64,000 nt of DNA from an uncultured Alphaproteobacteria bacterium. Its GTDB lineage: Bacteria > Pseudomonadota > Alphaproteobacteria > HIMB59. The notes under the pieces are model-generated. The model had not been told where the DNA came from, ran no database searches, and saw nothing but the letters and a program-made list of their open reading frames with translations. Shown here piece by piece: positions 27,137-35,803 of the stretch. Position 1 is the stretch's first letter; each line of letters starts with the position of its first letter. Location: contig CACLZM010000001.1 of assembly GCA_902611415.1 (NCBI GenBank), forward strand, positions 62,001-126,000, given 5' to 3'. Made by a program: the position numbers and the translations under genes.

Positions 27137-28552
27137 TTAGTAATCGTAATACATGTCGAACTCTGCAGGTGTAACTAGCAGTTTATTTGGTTCGATTTCT
27201 TCTTCTCTTTTGTATTCGATATATGACTCGATTAAATCTTTAGTAAACACATTACCCTCTAAAAGATAATCATGATTTGACTCAAGATTATTAATCGCTT
27301 CCTCAAGAGTACCAGGTACTTCCTTTACTTTAGATTGCTCTTCAGGAGGTAAATCATAAAGATTTTTATCCATTGGTTCACCAGGATCAATTCTATTCTT
27401 AATTCCATCTAAACCTGCCATAAGCATAGCTGAAAATGCTAAATAACCATTTGCAGTTGCATCTGGACATCTAAACTCAACTCTTTTTGCCTTAGGAGAT
27501 GGTGAGTATGCGGGTATTCTACATATAGCACTTCTATTTCTATTAGAGTATGCAAGCTTAACTGGAGCCTCATAACCTGGAACTAATCTCTTGTAAGAGT
27601 TAATAGTTGGATTTGTAAAAGCTAATAAAGATGGTGCGTGCTTAAGCAAACCACCAATATAAAATTTTGCTTCATCGCTAAGATTAGCATATCCGCCTTC
27701 ACCATAAAATACTGGTTTACCGTTTGACCAAATACTTTGATGACAATGCATTCCTGAACCATTGTCGTTTGAAAGAGGTTTTGGCATAAAAGTAGCACTT
27801 AAACCATTACTTTTTGCTGTATTTCTTACAACGTATTTATATTTTTGAAGATCATCGGCCATCTTAACCAATGTGTCGAATTTTAAATCAATTTCACATT
27901 GACCAGCAGTAGCAACTTCGTGGTGTTGCGCTTCAACACTCATACCAATCGCAACCATGTGATTTACCATTTCTGATCTAACATCCTGCATAGTGTCATG
28001 AGGTGGGCATGGGAAGTATCCACCTTTATTTCTAACTTTATAACCTAGATTTGGACCTTCGGCTGTGCCTGTATTCCAAACGGCTTCACCGGAGTCAACA
28101 GAAAAAGAGGAGTGATGAGGGTGCGTGTTAATTTGAACGTTGTTGAAAAGAAAAAATTCAGCTTCTGGTCCAAAGAAAATACTATCACCAACTCCTGAGG
28201 TTTTAACGTATTCTTCTGCTTTTTTTGCAACGTATCTTGGATCTTTATCGTACTTTTGCCCGGTAATTGGATCTTGAATATCACATATTAGAACTAGAGT
28301 AGGATCTGTAAAAAAAGGATCTACAAATGCAGTCTCAATATCTGGAATTAATATCATGTCACTAGCTTCAATTGACTGAAAACATCTAATTGAAGAGCCG
28401 TCGAAACCAATACCTTCCTCAAATACATCCATTTCAAATGTATTAATATGGTTTGAAAAGTGCTGCCATGTTCCTAAAGGATCAGTAAATCTAAAATCAA
28501 TATACTTAATACCATTTTCATCGATCATTTTTTGTAATGATTTTTTGTCCAT
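27137..28552 (-). CDS. glnA: Glutamine synthetase type I
   Basis: The canonical 471-residue GSI that makes glutamine from glutamate, ammonia and ATP. Visible: GIGFDGSSIRCFQ, FGPEAEFFLF, GQCEIDLKFDTL, GSGMHCHQS, NSYKRLVPGYEAP, NRSAICRIP, and the adenylylation loop NLYDLPPEE. It is downstream of glnB (40 nt), the usual glnBA operon of alphaproteobacteria. Control by GlnE adenylylation and by PII is therefore expected. Highest similarity to true GlnA among the three GS-family genes in the window. Confidence 0.97.
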   Translation of the reverse strand: MDKKSLQKMIDENGIKYIDFRFTDPLGTWQHFSNHINTFEMDVFEEGIGFDGSSIRCFQSIEASDMILIPDIETAFVDPFFTDPTLVLICDIQDPITGQKYDKDPRYVAKKAEEYVKTSGVGDSIFFGPEAEFFLFNNVQINTHPHHSSFSVDSGEAVWNTGTAEGPNLGYKVRNKGGYFPCPPHDTMQDVRSEMVNHMVAIGMSVEAQHHEVATAGQCEIDLKFDTLVKMADDLQKYKYVVRNTAKSNGLSATFMPKPLSNDNGSGMHCHQSIWSNGKPVFYGEGGYANLSDEAKFYIGGLLKHAPSLLAFTNPTINSYKRLVPGYEAPVKLAYSNRNRSAICRIPAYSPSPKAKRVEFRCPDATANGYLAFSAMLMAGLDGIKNRIDPGEPMDKNLYDLPPEEQSKVKEVPGTLEEAINNLESNHDYLLEGNVFTKDLIESYIEYKREEEIEPNKLLVTPAEFDMYYDY

Positions 28553-28592
28553 CTAATAACCTCCTGAGTTGTTAACTTGGTTTGTGTAAAAA

Positions 28593-28991
<399 letters not shown>

Positions 28992-28996
28992 TTTTT

Positions 28997-29074
28997 GGCG
29001 GGTGTAGCTCAGTTGGTTAGAGCGCCGGTTTGTGGTACCGGAGGTCGGGGGTTCAAGTCCCCTTACTCGCCCCA
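28997..29074 (+). tRNA. tRNA-His (GTG), with encoded G-1 and CCA
   Basis: A full cloverleaf with anticodon GTG in the loop TTGTGGT, T-arm GGTTCAAGTCC, and acceptor stem GCGGGTG / TACTCGC with two G-T pairs. An extra G before the acceptor stem can pair with discriminator C73, giving the canonical G-1:C73 identity element of tRNA-His. CCA is encoded. The tRNA-Leu gene starts 6 nt later, so they are probably one transcript with tig. Confidence 0.95.
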
Positions 29075-29080
29075 ATTTGT

Positions 29081-29162
29081 GCGCCAGTGGCGGAATGGTA
29101 GACGCGCTGGTCTTAGGAACCAGTGGGCAACCGTGGGGGTTCGAGTCCCTCCTGGCGCACCA
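29081..29162 (+). tRNA. tRNA-Leu (TAG)
   Basis: Cloverleaf with anticodon loop CTTAGGA (TAG), a type II variable arm (GGGCAACCGT region), T-arm GGTTCGAGTCC and acceptor GCGCCAG / CTGGCGC. CCA is encoded. Only 13 nt separate it from the tig start codon. Confidence 0.95.
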
Positions 29163-29175
29163 GAATACAAGTAAT

Positions 29176-30402
29176 ATGGATTATAAAAACATAGAAAAAA
29201 AAAGTTACAAATCATCTTTTGAGGTATCTTTAGATCAAAGCGCTATTGCTAAAATTATCGATGAAAAAATATCAGAAAAGCAACCCACTTTTGAAATTGC
29301 AGGTTTTAGAAAGGGCAAAGTACCGGTAAGCATCATAAAGTCTAAAATTGGTCCTCAAATTGAAAACGAGGTATTAAATGAAGAGGTATCAAAAAATATA
29401 AATAAAATCAGTGAGGATGAAAAAATACAATCCCTTATACAACCTGATGTTAATTTTAAAGATAATTATAATTTTACCTTGGCTTTTTATTTAAAACCCG
29501 AAATTAAAATGGATGAGTTAAAAACAAGTGAAATAGAGAAAGTCACATCAGAGGTAACAAAAAAAGATATTGATGATTTTAGAGAAAAAGTAAGAAAAGA
29601 GTACTATTCATTAGAGAGTATAGATATATCAGATGAAAATTCCGTTATAGATTTTGAAATATTAAATTATGAAGATGAACAAAAAAAATTATTTTCTCAA
29701 AAAGAGGTAAGAGTAGACTTAAACACCCAAACTAAAGAAGAAGTATTTTTAGACTTAAAAAGAGCTCTTTTAAAAATTAAAAATAAATCTGACATAAATT
29801 TTTCTACAAAAGGAATAAAGATAAATGCTCAAATCAAAGATATAAATAAAAAGATCTATCCCAAGAATGATGACGAGTTGATTAAGATTTTAAAATTAAA
29901 ATCTACTAAAGAATTAAATGACAAAATTGATAATAAACTCAATGAGGATATGAACTATCTTCAAAAAGAGTTTTTTATTGAAGATCTACTTAAAGTTCTA
30001 TCACAAAAGAAAAAGATTGACATCAACGAGGAGGTTGTAAATCTTGAACTTAAAAGAAAATATCAAATTGATCTATCTAAAATGAAAGATGAGCACAAAG
30101 AAAGAATTGATAGTTTAAAAAAACTCACAAGTGAGAATATTCAAAAAGACGTTCTTTTTTCTGAATTAGTAAAATTTTTAAATGTAAAAGTTGAGCAGAA
30201 AGAACTCCAAGAGTATATTCAAAAATATTATGGTGAAAAAATTGATCAAAGAACGGCAGAAGCTGCTTATGGTACTCTTCTTAGAAATAAAATAGCAGAT
30301 GAGTCTATGAAAACTTTTAAAATTAAAGAAACTAAGTTAAGCTTAGAAGAGCTTATGAAAAAAGGATCTCAAAATCATGAATCTAGTACCCATAGTCATT
30401 GA
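29176..30402 (+). CDS. tig: Trigger factor
   Basis: A 408-residue ribosome-bound chaperone and peptidyl-prolyl isomerase. I start it at the ATG of MDYKNIEKK; the track's longer ORF runs back through both tRNA genes and is spurious there. The ribosome-binding signature is [20 protein letters not shown] (about residues 35-54), followed by a diverged central domain and a helical C-terminal domain ([12 protein letters not shown]). It leads the protein-folding/proteolysis cluster tig-clpP-clpX-lon and overlaps clpP by 26 nt. Confidence 0.93.
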   Translation: MDYKNIEKKSYKSSFEVSLDQSAIAKIIDEKISEKQPTFEIAGFRKGKVPVSIIKSKIGPQIENEVLNEEVSKNINKISEDEKIQSLIQPDVNFKDNYNFTLAFYLKPEIKMDELKTSEIEKVTSEVTKKDIDDFREKVRKEYYSLESIDISDENSVIDFEILNYEDEQKKLFSQKEVRVDLNTQTKEEVFLDLKRALLKIKNKSDINFSTKGIKINAQIKDINKKIYPKNDDELIKILKLKSTKELNDKIDNKLNEDMNYLQKEFFIEDLLKVLSQKKKIDINEEVVNLELKRKYQIDLSKMKDEHKERIDSLKKLTSENIQKDVLFSELVKFLNVKVEQKELQEYIQKYYGEKIDQRTAEAAYGTLLRNKIADESMKTFKIKETKLSLEELMKKGSQNHESSTHSH

Positions 30403-30967
30403 ACAATCAGGAAAAGGGGAGAGATCTTTTGATATTTTCTCCAGACTGCTTAGAGAAAGAATTATATTTTTAACAGGTGCTATCAATGATGAAACTGCCT
30501 CTTTGATATGCGCTCAACTTTTATTTTTAGAGTCTGAAAATCCTGAAGAACCAATTAATCTTTATATTAACTCACCTGGTGGTCTGGTCACAGCTGGATT
30601 GGCGATGTATGACACTATACAGTATATTAAATGCCCTGTTCATACTGTTTGTATTGGTCAAGCTGCCTCTGCAGGTTCATTAATACTCGCTGCAGGAAAA
30701 GAGGGCAACAGGTATGCCTTACCACACTCTAAAATAATGATTCATCAACCATCTGGTGGTTTTTCAGGACAAGCAAGTGATATTAAAATTCATGCCGAAG
30801 AGATATTAAAGACAAAAAAAAGACTCAATGAAATATATCAAAAGCATACCAAAATAAGCATTGGTGAAATAGAAAAGGCAATGGAAAGAGATAGATTCTT
30901 TGACCCTGAAGAGGCGCAAAAATTTGGTTTGATAGATAAAGTAATTACTACTAGAATTGAAAAATAA
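30377..30967 (+). CDS. clpP: ATP-dependent Clp protease proteolytic subunit
   Basis: A 196-residue serine protease forming the ClpP barrel. The start [23 protein letters not shown] is typical, which supports the 26-nt overlap with tig. The triad is Ser in GQAASAGS (about 101), His in MIHQPSGG (about 126) and Asp in DRFFDPEEA (about 175). It is 2 nt from clpX, whose ATPase feeds it substrates. Confidence 0.98.
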   Translation: MNLVPIVIEQSGKGERSFDIFSRLLRERIIFLTGAINDETASLICAQLLFLESENPEEPINLYINSPGGLVTAGLAMYDTIQYIKCPVHTVCIGQAASAGSLILAAGKEGNRYALPHSKIMIHQPSGGFSGQASDIKIHAEEILKTKKRLNEIYQKHTKISIGEIEKAMERDRFFDPEEAQKFGLIDKVITTRIEK

Positions 30968-30969
30968 AA

Positions 30970-32223
30970 ATGTCTGATGAAAAAATAATCTCTGCTAATA
31001 GCTCTGATAAAAAAATATCATGCTCCTTTTGTGGTAAAAGCCAAGAAGAGGTTAAAAAATTAATTGCTGGACCAAATGTCTATATTTGTAATGAGTGTGT
31101 GGTTTTATGTAAGGATATACTTGTTGAAGATGATAAAATTGACACAAAGAAAAAATTTGAGATACCAAAGCCAAGTGAGATTTATAATTATCTTGATGAT
31201 CATATAATTGGTCAAGATCATGCAAAAAAAATATTATCTGTATCTGTTTACAATCATTATAAGAGAGTTCAAAACCCCTCAAAAGATATAGAAATTTCTA
31301 AATCAAACATATTACTTATTGGACCAACAGGTTGTGGTAAAACACTTTTAGCACAAACCCTAGCAAAATTTTTAAATGTACCTTTTACAATTGCTGATGC
31401 GACTACGTTGACGGAGGCGGGATATGTTGGTGAAGATGTTGAAAATATTATTTTAAGATTACTGCAGCAATGTGATTATGATGTAGCTTTGGCTCAAAAG
31501 GGTATCGTATATATTGATGAAATAGATAAAGTGGGCAGAAAAAGTGAAAATCCATCAATTACAAGAGATGTATCTGGTGAGGGAGTTCAACAAGCTTTGC
31601 TAAAAATAATTGAGGGAACAACTGCCAGTGTGCCTCCTCAGGGTGGAAGAAAACATCCCCAACAAGAGTTCCTTCAAGTTGATACAAAAAATATATTGTT
31701 TGTTTGCGGGGGCGCGTTTGAAGGCATTGATAAAATCATAAAAAATAGAGTTAATAAAAAGTCTATAGGTTTTAATAAATCAATTAATCAGGATCAACCA
31801 ATGACATCACAACTTGAGAATGACGATTTGATTAAATTCGGATTAATACCTGAACTAGTAGGAAGGCTCCCTGTGAGCGCTAGTCTAAATGAATTATCCC
31901 TAGAAGATTTAAAAGAGATTATTACAAGACCAAAAAATGCAATATCAAAACAATACAAGGCTCTTTTTTCTTTTGAAGGGGTTGAATTCGAGATAACTGA
32001 AGATGGTAGAGAGCAAATTGCTCAATTAGCTGTTGAAAAAAAAATTGGTGCACGAGGCCTAAGGTCAATTATGGAAAAGCTACTCCTAGATTGTATGTAT
32101 GATATTCCTGATAAGGATTCTGTGGATAAGGTAGTTTTAAGTAAAGAGTCAGTAATCTCAAATAGACCAATAATCGTATATAAAGAAAAAGCTAAAATTA
32201 AAAAAAAAGTGGGTGAAAATTAA
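30970..32223 (+). CDS. clpX: Clp protease ATP-binding subunit ClpX
   Basis: A 417-residue AAA+ unfoldase. It has an N-terminal C4 zinc finger ([10 protein letters not shown] ... CNECVVLC), Walker A GPTGCGKT (about 116-123), Walker [10 protein letters not shown], the pore loop GYVGEDVE, sensor-2 [10 protein letters not shown], and an IGF-like loop for ClpP docking in IGFNKS. Full length and normal order after clpP. Confidence 0.98.
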   Translation: MSDEKIISANSSDKKISCSFCGKSQEEVKKLIAGPNVYICNECVVLCKDILVEDDKIDTKKKFEIPKPSEIYNYLDDHIIGQDHAKKILSVSVYNHYKRVQNPSKDIEISKSNILLIGPTGCGKTLLAQTLAKFLNVPFTIADATTLTEAGYVGEDVENIILRLLQQCDYDVALAQKGIVYIDEIDKVGRKSENPSITRDVSGEGVQQALLKIIEGTTASVPPQGGRKHPQQEFLQVDTKNILFVCGGAFEGIDKIIKNRVNKKSIGFNKSINQDQPMTSQLENDDLIKFGLIPELVGRLPVSASLNELSLEDLKEIITRPKNAISKQYKALFSFEGVEFEITEDGREQIAQLAVEKKIGARGLRSIMEKLLLDCMYDIPDKDSVDKVVLSKESVISNRPIIVYKEKAKIKKKVGEN

Positions 32224-32246
32224 AAATTCCTCACTATCTTAATAGT

Positions 32247-34664
32247 ATGGAAAATCAAATCATTGGACCTATTTTACCTCTAAGGGACTTAGTTGTTTAT
32301 CCCTCTATAACCTCACCTTTGTTTGTTGGCCGAGCTAAATCTATTGATGCAATCAATTTTGCTATGAATAACAACAATAAGATTATTTATTTATTTACGC
32401 AAAAAGAACCAACAACTGATGATCCCCAAGTTAATGATGTTTATTCTTATGGTGTAAAATCAAAAATTATCCAGTTTCTTAAGTTGCCTGATAATACATA
32501 TAAAGTTCTTACTGAAGGTTTAGAAATCGTAAAAATAAAGTCTGCTGTTAAGGCAAGTAATAACTTCCTTACAGCTAAAATTGAACCAGTAGTAATTAAC
32601 AAAAAAAATTCAGTTGAATTAAAAGCTTCTTTAAGAGTTTTAAAAAATGAATTTCAAAATTATATACAAAATATAGGAAATAATAATGACATCCTTGAAG
32701 GACTTTTAAATATTGAAGATCCATATCAGTTCATTGATAATATTTATTACAACTTAAACATCGGAATTGAAGATAAACAAAAAAATTTAGAAATTATTGA
32801 TATTAATAAAAAAATTCAAAACTTACTTAATTTCTTTTCAAAAGAACTTAACTTTTCCGCACTTGAGAAAAAAATTAAAAATAGGGTAAAAAGACAAATG
32901 GAAAAAACCCAAAGAGAGTACTACTTAAATGAACAAATGAAAGCCATACAGAAAGAACTTGGTGATGGTGAAGATGGCTCTAACGAATATTCTGAAATAG
33001 AGAAAAAAATAAATGAGGTAAAACTATCAAAAGAGGCAAAAGAAAAAGCTTTAAATGAATTTAAAAAATTAAAATCTATGAGTCCAATGTCTGCAGAAGC
33101 ATCAGTAATTCGGAATTACCTAGAATGGATATTAGATATACCATGGGAAAAATTCTCAAAAGAAGTCATCGATATAAAAGGTTCTGAAAAAATATTAAAT
33201 GACGACCACTATGGTCTCGAAAAAGTAAAAGAGAGAATACTTGAATTTTTAGCAGTCAAAAAAAGATCAAAGAAAGCATCTGGTACAATACTATGTTTTG
33301 TAGGACCTCCTGGTGTTGGTAAGACTTCATTAGGTAAATCTATAGCTAGAGCTACTGGCAGAGAATTTGCAAAGATTTCTCTTGGTGGAATTAGGGATGA
33401 GGCTGAAATTAGAGGCCACAGAAGAACTTATATTGGCTCAATGCCTGGTCGATTTATTCAGGCTATGAAGAAAACCAAAACATCTAATCCCATTATTTTA
33501 TTAGATGAAATTGACAAAGTGGGTAGTGACTGGAGAGGAGATCCATCCTCTGCATTATTAGAAGTTTTAGATCCTGAGCAAAATAATCAATTTAATGATC
33601 ATTATCTTGAGGTTGATTATGACTTATCAAATGTAATGTTTATATGCACAGGTAATACTTACAACATACCTGGTCCTCTTCTTGATAGATTAGAGGTCAT
33701 TGAAGTATCTGGTTATACAGAAAAAGAAAAAGTTGAAATTGCAAAAAAATATTTAATACCAAGAAAAATGAATAAAAATATTTTAAAAAATAATGAATTT
33801 AAGCTTGATAAGGCATCTATTACAAAAATAGTAAGACACTATACTAGGGAGTCAGGTGTCAGAGGGCTTGAAAAAGTTTTTGATAAGTTATTTAGAAAAC
33901 TTGTTTTCCGATTAGAAAAAAATAAATCAAGGTCAAAAAAACCATTTGTTTTTGATGATAAAGCTATAAAAAATTTTTTAGGACCGGAAAAATTCAAGGA
34001 TAGTGTTTTAGAAAAGAAAAATTTAGTGGGCATTACCAATGGGCTTGCATGGACTCAGGTTGGCGGAGATATCTTAAATATTGAAGTTAATTTATCTTCA
34101 GGTAAGGGAATGATTAATGCAACAGGTAAACTTGGTGACGTGATGAAAGAGTCTATTACTGCTGCTTTAGGTTACATTAAATCTAATTCCGTTGAGTTCG
34201 GAGTAAATCCAAAGGTTTTCGATAAAATAGACATTCATTTACATGTACCTGAAGGAGCTATACCTAAAGATGGTCCAAGTGCTGGAATTACAATATTTAC
34301 CTCATTAATTTCATCTCTAACTGATATTAAAATTAAAAGAGACATTGCAATGACTGGGGAAATTACATTAAAAGGAAGAGTTCTTCCAATTGGGGGATTA
34401 AAAGAGAAATTATTGGCTGCGATAAGGTACGGTATTAAAACTGTTATAATCCCAAAAGAAAATGAAAAGGACTTAGTTGAAATACAAAAAGACATTCAAA
34501 ACAAGTTGATAATTAAGAAAGTCGAGTTTGCAAAAGAGGTATTGGACTTAGCTCTCGATGGAAAAATTAGTAAAATCAACAAAAAATTGGACTGGAGACA
34601 CCTAGTTACAGAGTCTATGAAGCCAAAAAACCAGCAAAATCAGGAAAAAACATTCGTCAACTAG
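32247..34664 (+). CDS. lon: ATP-dependent protease Lon
   Basis: An 805-residue Lon with N-terminal substrate domain (ILPLRDLVVYPSITSPLFVGR), AAA+ module (Walker A GPPGVGKTS, about 352; Walker B IILLDEIDK) and C-terminal Ser-Lys protease domain (GPSAGI with catalytic Ser, GGLKEKLLAA with Lys). It degrades misfolded and regulatory proteins. It follows clpX by 23 nt and precedes hupB, the usual alphaproteobacterial order. Confidence 0.98.
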   Translation: MENQIIGPILPLRDLVVYPSITSPLFVGRAKSIDAINFAMNNNNKIIYLFTQKEPTTDDPQVNDVYSYGVKSKIIQFLKLPDNTYKVLTEGLEIVKIKSAVKASNNFLTAKIEPVVINKKNSVELKASLRVLKNEFQNYIQNIGNNNDILEGLLNIEDPYQFIDNIYYNLNIGIEDKQKNLEIIDINKKIQNLLNFFSKELNFSALEKKIKNRVKRQMEKTQREYYLNEQMKAIQKELGDGEDGSNEYSEIEKKINEVKLSKEAKEKALNEFKKLKSMSPMSAEASVIRNYLEWILDIPWEKFSKEVIDIKGSEKILNDDHYGLEKVKERILEFLAVKKRSKKASGTILCFVGPPGVGKTSLGKSIARATGREFAKISLGGIRDEAEIRGHRRTYIGSMPGRFIQAMKKTKTSNPIILLDEIDKVGSDWRGDPSSALLEVLDPEQNNQFNDHYLEVDYDLSNVMFICTGNTYNIPGPLLDRLEVIEVSGYTEKEKVEIAKKYLIPRKMNKNILKNNEFKLDKASITKIVRHYTRESGVRGLEKVFDKLFRKLVFRLEKNKSRSKKPFVFDDKAIKNFLGPEKFKDSVLEKKNLVGITNGLAWTQVGGDILNIEVNLSSGKGMINATGKLGDVMKESITAALGYIKSNSVEFGVNPKVFDKIDIHLHVPEGAIPKDGPSAGITIFTSLISSLTDIKIKRDIAMTGEITLKGRVLPIGGLKEKLLAAIRYGIKTVIIPKENEKDLVEIQKDIQNKLIIKKVEFAKEVLDLALDGKISKINKKLDWRHLVTESMKPKNQQNQEKTFVN

Positions 34665-34674
34665 TATATTGTTG

Positions 34675-34704
34675 TTGATTTTCTTACCTTTTTCTTACTA
34701 CAAT
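34675..34704 (+). promoter_or_regulatory. Candidate sigma-70 promoter of hupB
   Basis: TTGATT followed after 18 nt by TACAAT, ending about 30 nt before the hupB ATG and just after the lon stop. It fits a separate strong promoter for the abundant HU protein. By eye only. Confidence 0.42.
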
Positions 34705-34734
34705 TAACTAATAGAATCACTAAGGAGGTTCGGT

Positions 34735-35016
34735 ATGAACAAAAATGAACTCATTGCTGAATATAGTACGAAAAATGGTGTTGGAAAATCAGATGCAACT
34801 AAGGCTGTAGAAAGTTTATTTGATATTATCACATCTACTTTGAAAGCAGGAGGGGATGTTAAGATTGCCGGTTTTGGTACTTTTAAGGTAGCTAACACAA
34901 AAGCTAAGACTGGAAGAAACCCAAGAACGGGAGAGTCAATCCAAATTCCTGCATCAAAAAAGCCAAAATTTCTTGCTGGAAAACAGCTAAAAGAACTAAT
35001 AAAGTCCACAGTCTAA
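34735..35016 (+). CDS. hupB: DNA-binding protein HU
   Basis: A 93-residue histone-like protein. It starts after TAAGGAGG (perfect SD). The core IAGFGTFKVANTKAKTGRNPRTGESIQIPASKKPKF is the HU beta-arm with the conserved RNPxTG tip that inserts into DNA. It bends and compacts DNA. Located between lon and a tRNA pair, the standard order in the class. Confidence 0.97.
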   Translation: MNKNELIAEYSTKNGVGKSDATKAVESLFDIITSTLKAGGDVKIAGFGTFKVANTKAKTGRNPRTGESIQIPASKKPKFLAGKQLKELIKSTV

Positions 35017-35032
35017 TTTTTTGCAAATTAGA
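35012..35032 (+). terminator. AT-rich hairpin at the 3' end of hupB
   Basis: TCTAATTT / AAATTAGA, 8-bp stem with 5-nt loop, overlapping the hupB stop and ending 2 nt before tRNA-Val. It lacks a clear U tract after the stem, so it may be an RNA-processing or stability hairpin rather than a true terminator. Confidence 0.35.
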
Positions 35033-35034
35033 TA

Positions 35035-35110
35035 GGGCGATTAGCTCAGTTGGTAGAGCATCTCGTTTACACCGAGAGGGTCGGCGGTTCGAGTCCGTCA
35101 TCGCCCACCA
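35035..35110 (+). tRNA. tRNA-Val (TAC)
   Basis: Cloverleaf with acceptor GGGCGAT / ATCGCCC, anticodon stem TCTCG / CGAGA with loop TTTACAC (TAC), T-arm GGTTCGAGTCC and encoded ACCA end. It sits 13 nt before tRNA-Asp. Confidence 0.96.
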
Positions 35111-35123
35111 TTCGACAATTGTC

Positions 35124-35201
35124 GGGGGTGTAGTTCAGTTTGGTTAGAACGCCTGCCTGTCACGCAGGAGGTCGCGGGTTCGAGTCCCGTCGCTCCCGCC
35201 A
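35124..35201 (+). tRNA. tRNA-Asp (GTC), integration target of an island
   Basis: Cloverleaf with acceptor GGGGGTG / CGCTCCC, anticodon stem CCTGC / GCAGG with loop CTGTCAC (GTC), T-arm GGTTCGAGTCC, discriminator G and CCA. Its 3' part, from the anticodon loop to one base past CCA, is repeated exactly 2.67 kb downstream, so the gene is intact but serves as left attachment site. Confidence 0.96.
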
Positions 35202-35202
35202 C
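35157..35202 (+). repeat. attL: 46-bp direct repeat, left copy (inside tRNA-Asp)
   Basis: Begins in the anticodon loop of tRNA-Asp (CTGTCACGCAGG...) and runs one base past CCA (...CCCGCCAC). Every base matches the right copy at 37830-37875; identity stops on both sides. Confidence 0.92.
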
Positions 35203-35316
35203 ATTAAGATAATCTTGGGTTATATATTTCCTAACTTTTTCAATACTTATCTGTTCAACAAAAATTAATTGAATCAATAAACCATGTCGTCTAATTCCAT
35301 AAAATTTCTTTCTAGT

Positions 35317-35336
35317 GGTGAACATATGGTGAGCAA
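35317..35336 (+). repeat. 20-bp island-end repeat, left copy
   Basis: GGTGAACATATGGTGAGCAA, 115 nt inside the left end. It matches the right copy at 18 of 20 positions and is itself two GGTGARCA half-sites in tandem with a 3-nt spacer. This resembles arm-type integrase or excisionase sites; the role is inferred. Confidence 0.6.
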
Positions 35337-35380
35337 AACCCCCCATGTACTTTTAGACAATAATAATGGAAGTGATTTCA

Positions 35381-35530
35381 ATGCAGAACAGATTTCCCAA
35401 TCCCATACCCTATAGCTTTGGGAAATGGGAAAGGCCAAAGAAGGTTATCTGTATTGCTTCAGAAATTAGAAAGTCACTTGAAGAGAGTGATCAAAAAGAA
35501 CTACATAAACTATTTTGGAAGAGAGCATAA
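35381..35530 (+). CDS. Small hypothetical island protein
   Basis: A 49-codon ORF, absent from the track, with GGAAG 8 nt before the ATG; an in-frame ATG at 35366 would give 54 residues. The protein is basic and aromatic (QNRFPNPIPYSFGKWERPKK) followed by a helical charged segment (SLEESDQKELHKLFWKRA). Its TAA is followed at once by the ATG of the next small ORF, so the pair forms a mini-operon at the tRNA-proximal end, where integrase or excisionase genes usually sit. No family recognised. Confidence 0.5.
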   Translation: MQNRFPNPIPYSFGKWERPKKVICIASEIRKSLEESDQKELHKLFWKRA

Positions 35531-35716
35531 ATGGATCGTTACTTATCGGACTATGAAAAACTTCTTCATGAATACGAAAGGATTGAGTCAAAACTTAATA
35601 GCCTTTTTATTCAGACTGATCTATCAGAGTCAGCTAGAAAGAAGTTAGAAATAAGTTTGAAGAGAAGATTAAAAACACTACTACCTGAACTAAGAAAAAA
35701 AGAATTAGAAGTTTAA
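35531..35716 (+). CDS. Small coiled-coil-like island protein
   Basis: A 61-residue, highly charged and almost purely helical protein (LSDYEKLLHEYERIESKLN, then SARKKLEISLKRRLKTLL). The Leu spacing suggests a short coiled coil. It starts directly after the stop of the preceding small ORF. The overlapping 76-aa ORF of the track is in another frame and lacks such composition. Possibly a small phage- or island-type accessory or DNA-binding protein; unproven. Confidence 0.5.
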   Translation: MDRYLSDYEKLLHEYERIESKLNSLFIQTDLSESARKKLEISLKRRLKTLLPELRKKELEV

Positions 35717-35754
35717 TATCGTTTCTAGTTCATTCGTGTCGTTACTTAAATTCT

Positions 35755-35792
35755 TCCAAATTTGATGAATTTAATGCGAAATTAATTGAAAT
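35755..35792 (+). repeat. 38-bp direct repeat, copy downstream of hydrolase gene
   Basis: Reads TCCAAATTTGATGAATTTAA and on to GAAAT; 37 of 38 bases match the copy at 37279-37316. The two copies bracket the minus-strand hydrolase gene exactly: this one lies 12 nt past its stop. Confidence 0.85.
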
Positions 35793-35803
35793 TGATTCAA
35801 TTT

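Noticed and set aside
29032-29175. N-terminal extension of trigger factor in the ORF track
   Set aside because: These codons are the tRNA-His and tRNA-Leu genes; a normal tig start (ATG at 29176) follows.
34904-35101. 65-aa minus-strand ORF opposite hupB and tRNA-Val
   Set aside because: Antisense of a tRNA and of a certain gene; same artefact as above.
35098-35346. 82-aa minus-strand ORF ending in GATGLEPATSCVTGRRSNQTELHPR
   Set aside because: It is the antisense reading of tRNA-Asp and tRNA-Val, a well-known false protein motif; there is no RBS and it crosses the att site.
35418-35648. 76-aa island ORF
   Set aside because: Overlaps two better ORFs (35381-35530, 35531-35716) in another frame, and lacks their stop-start coupling and RBS.
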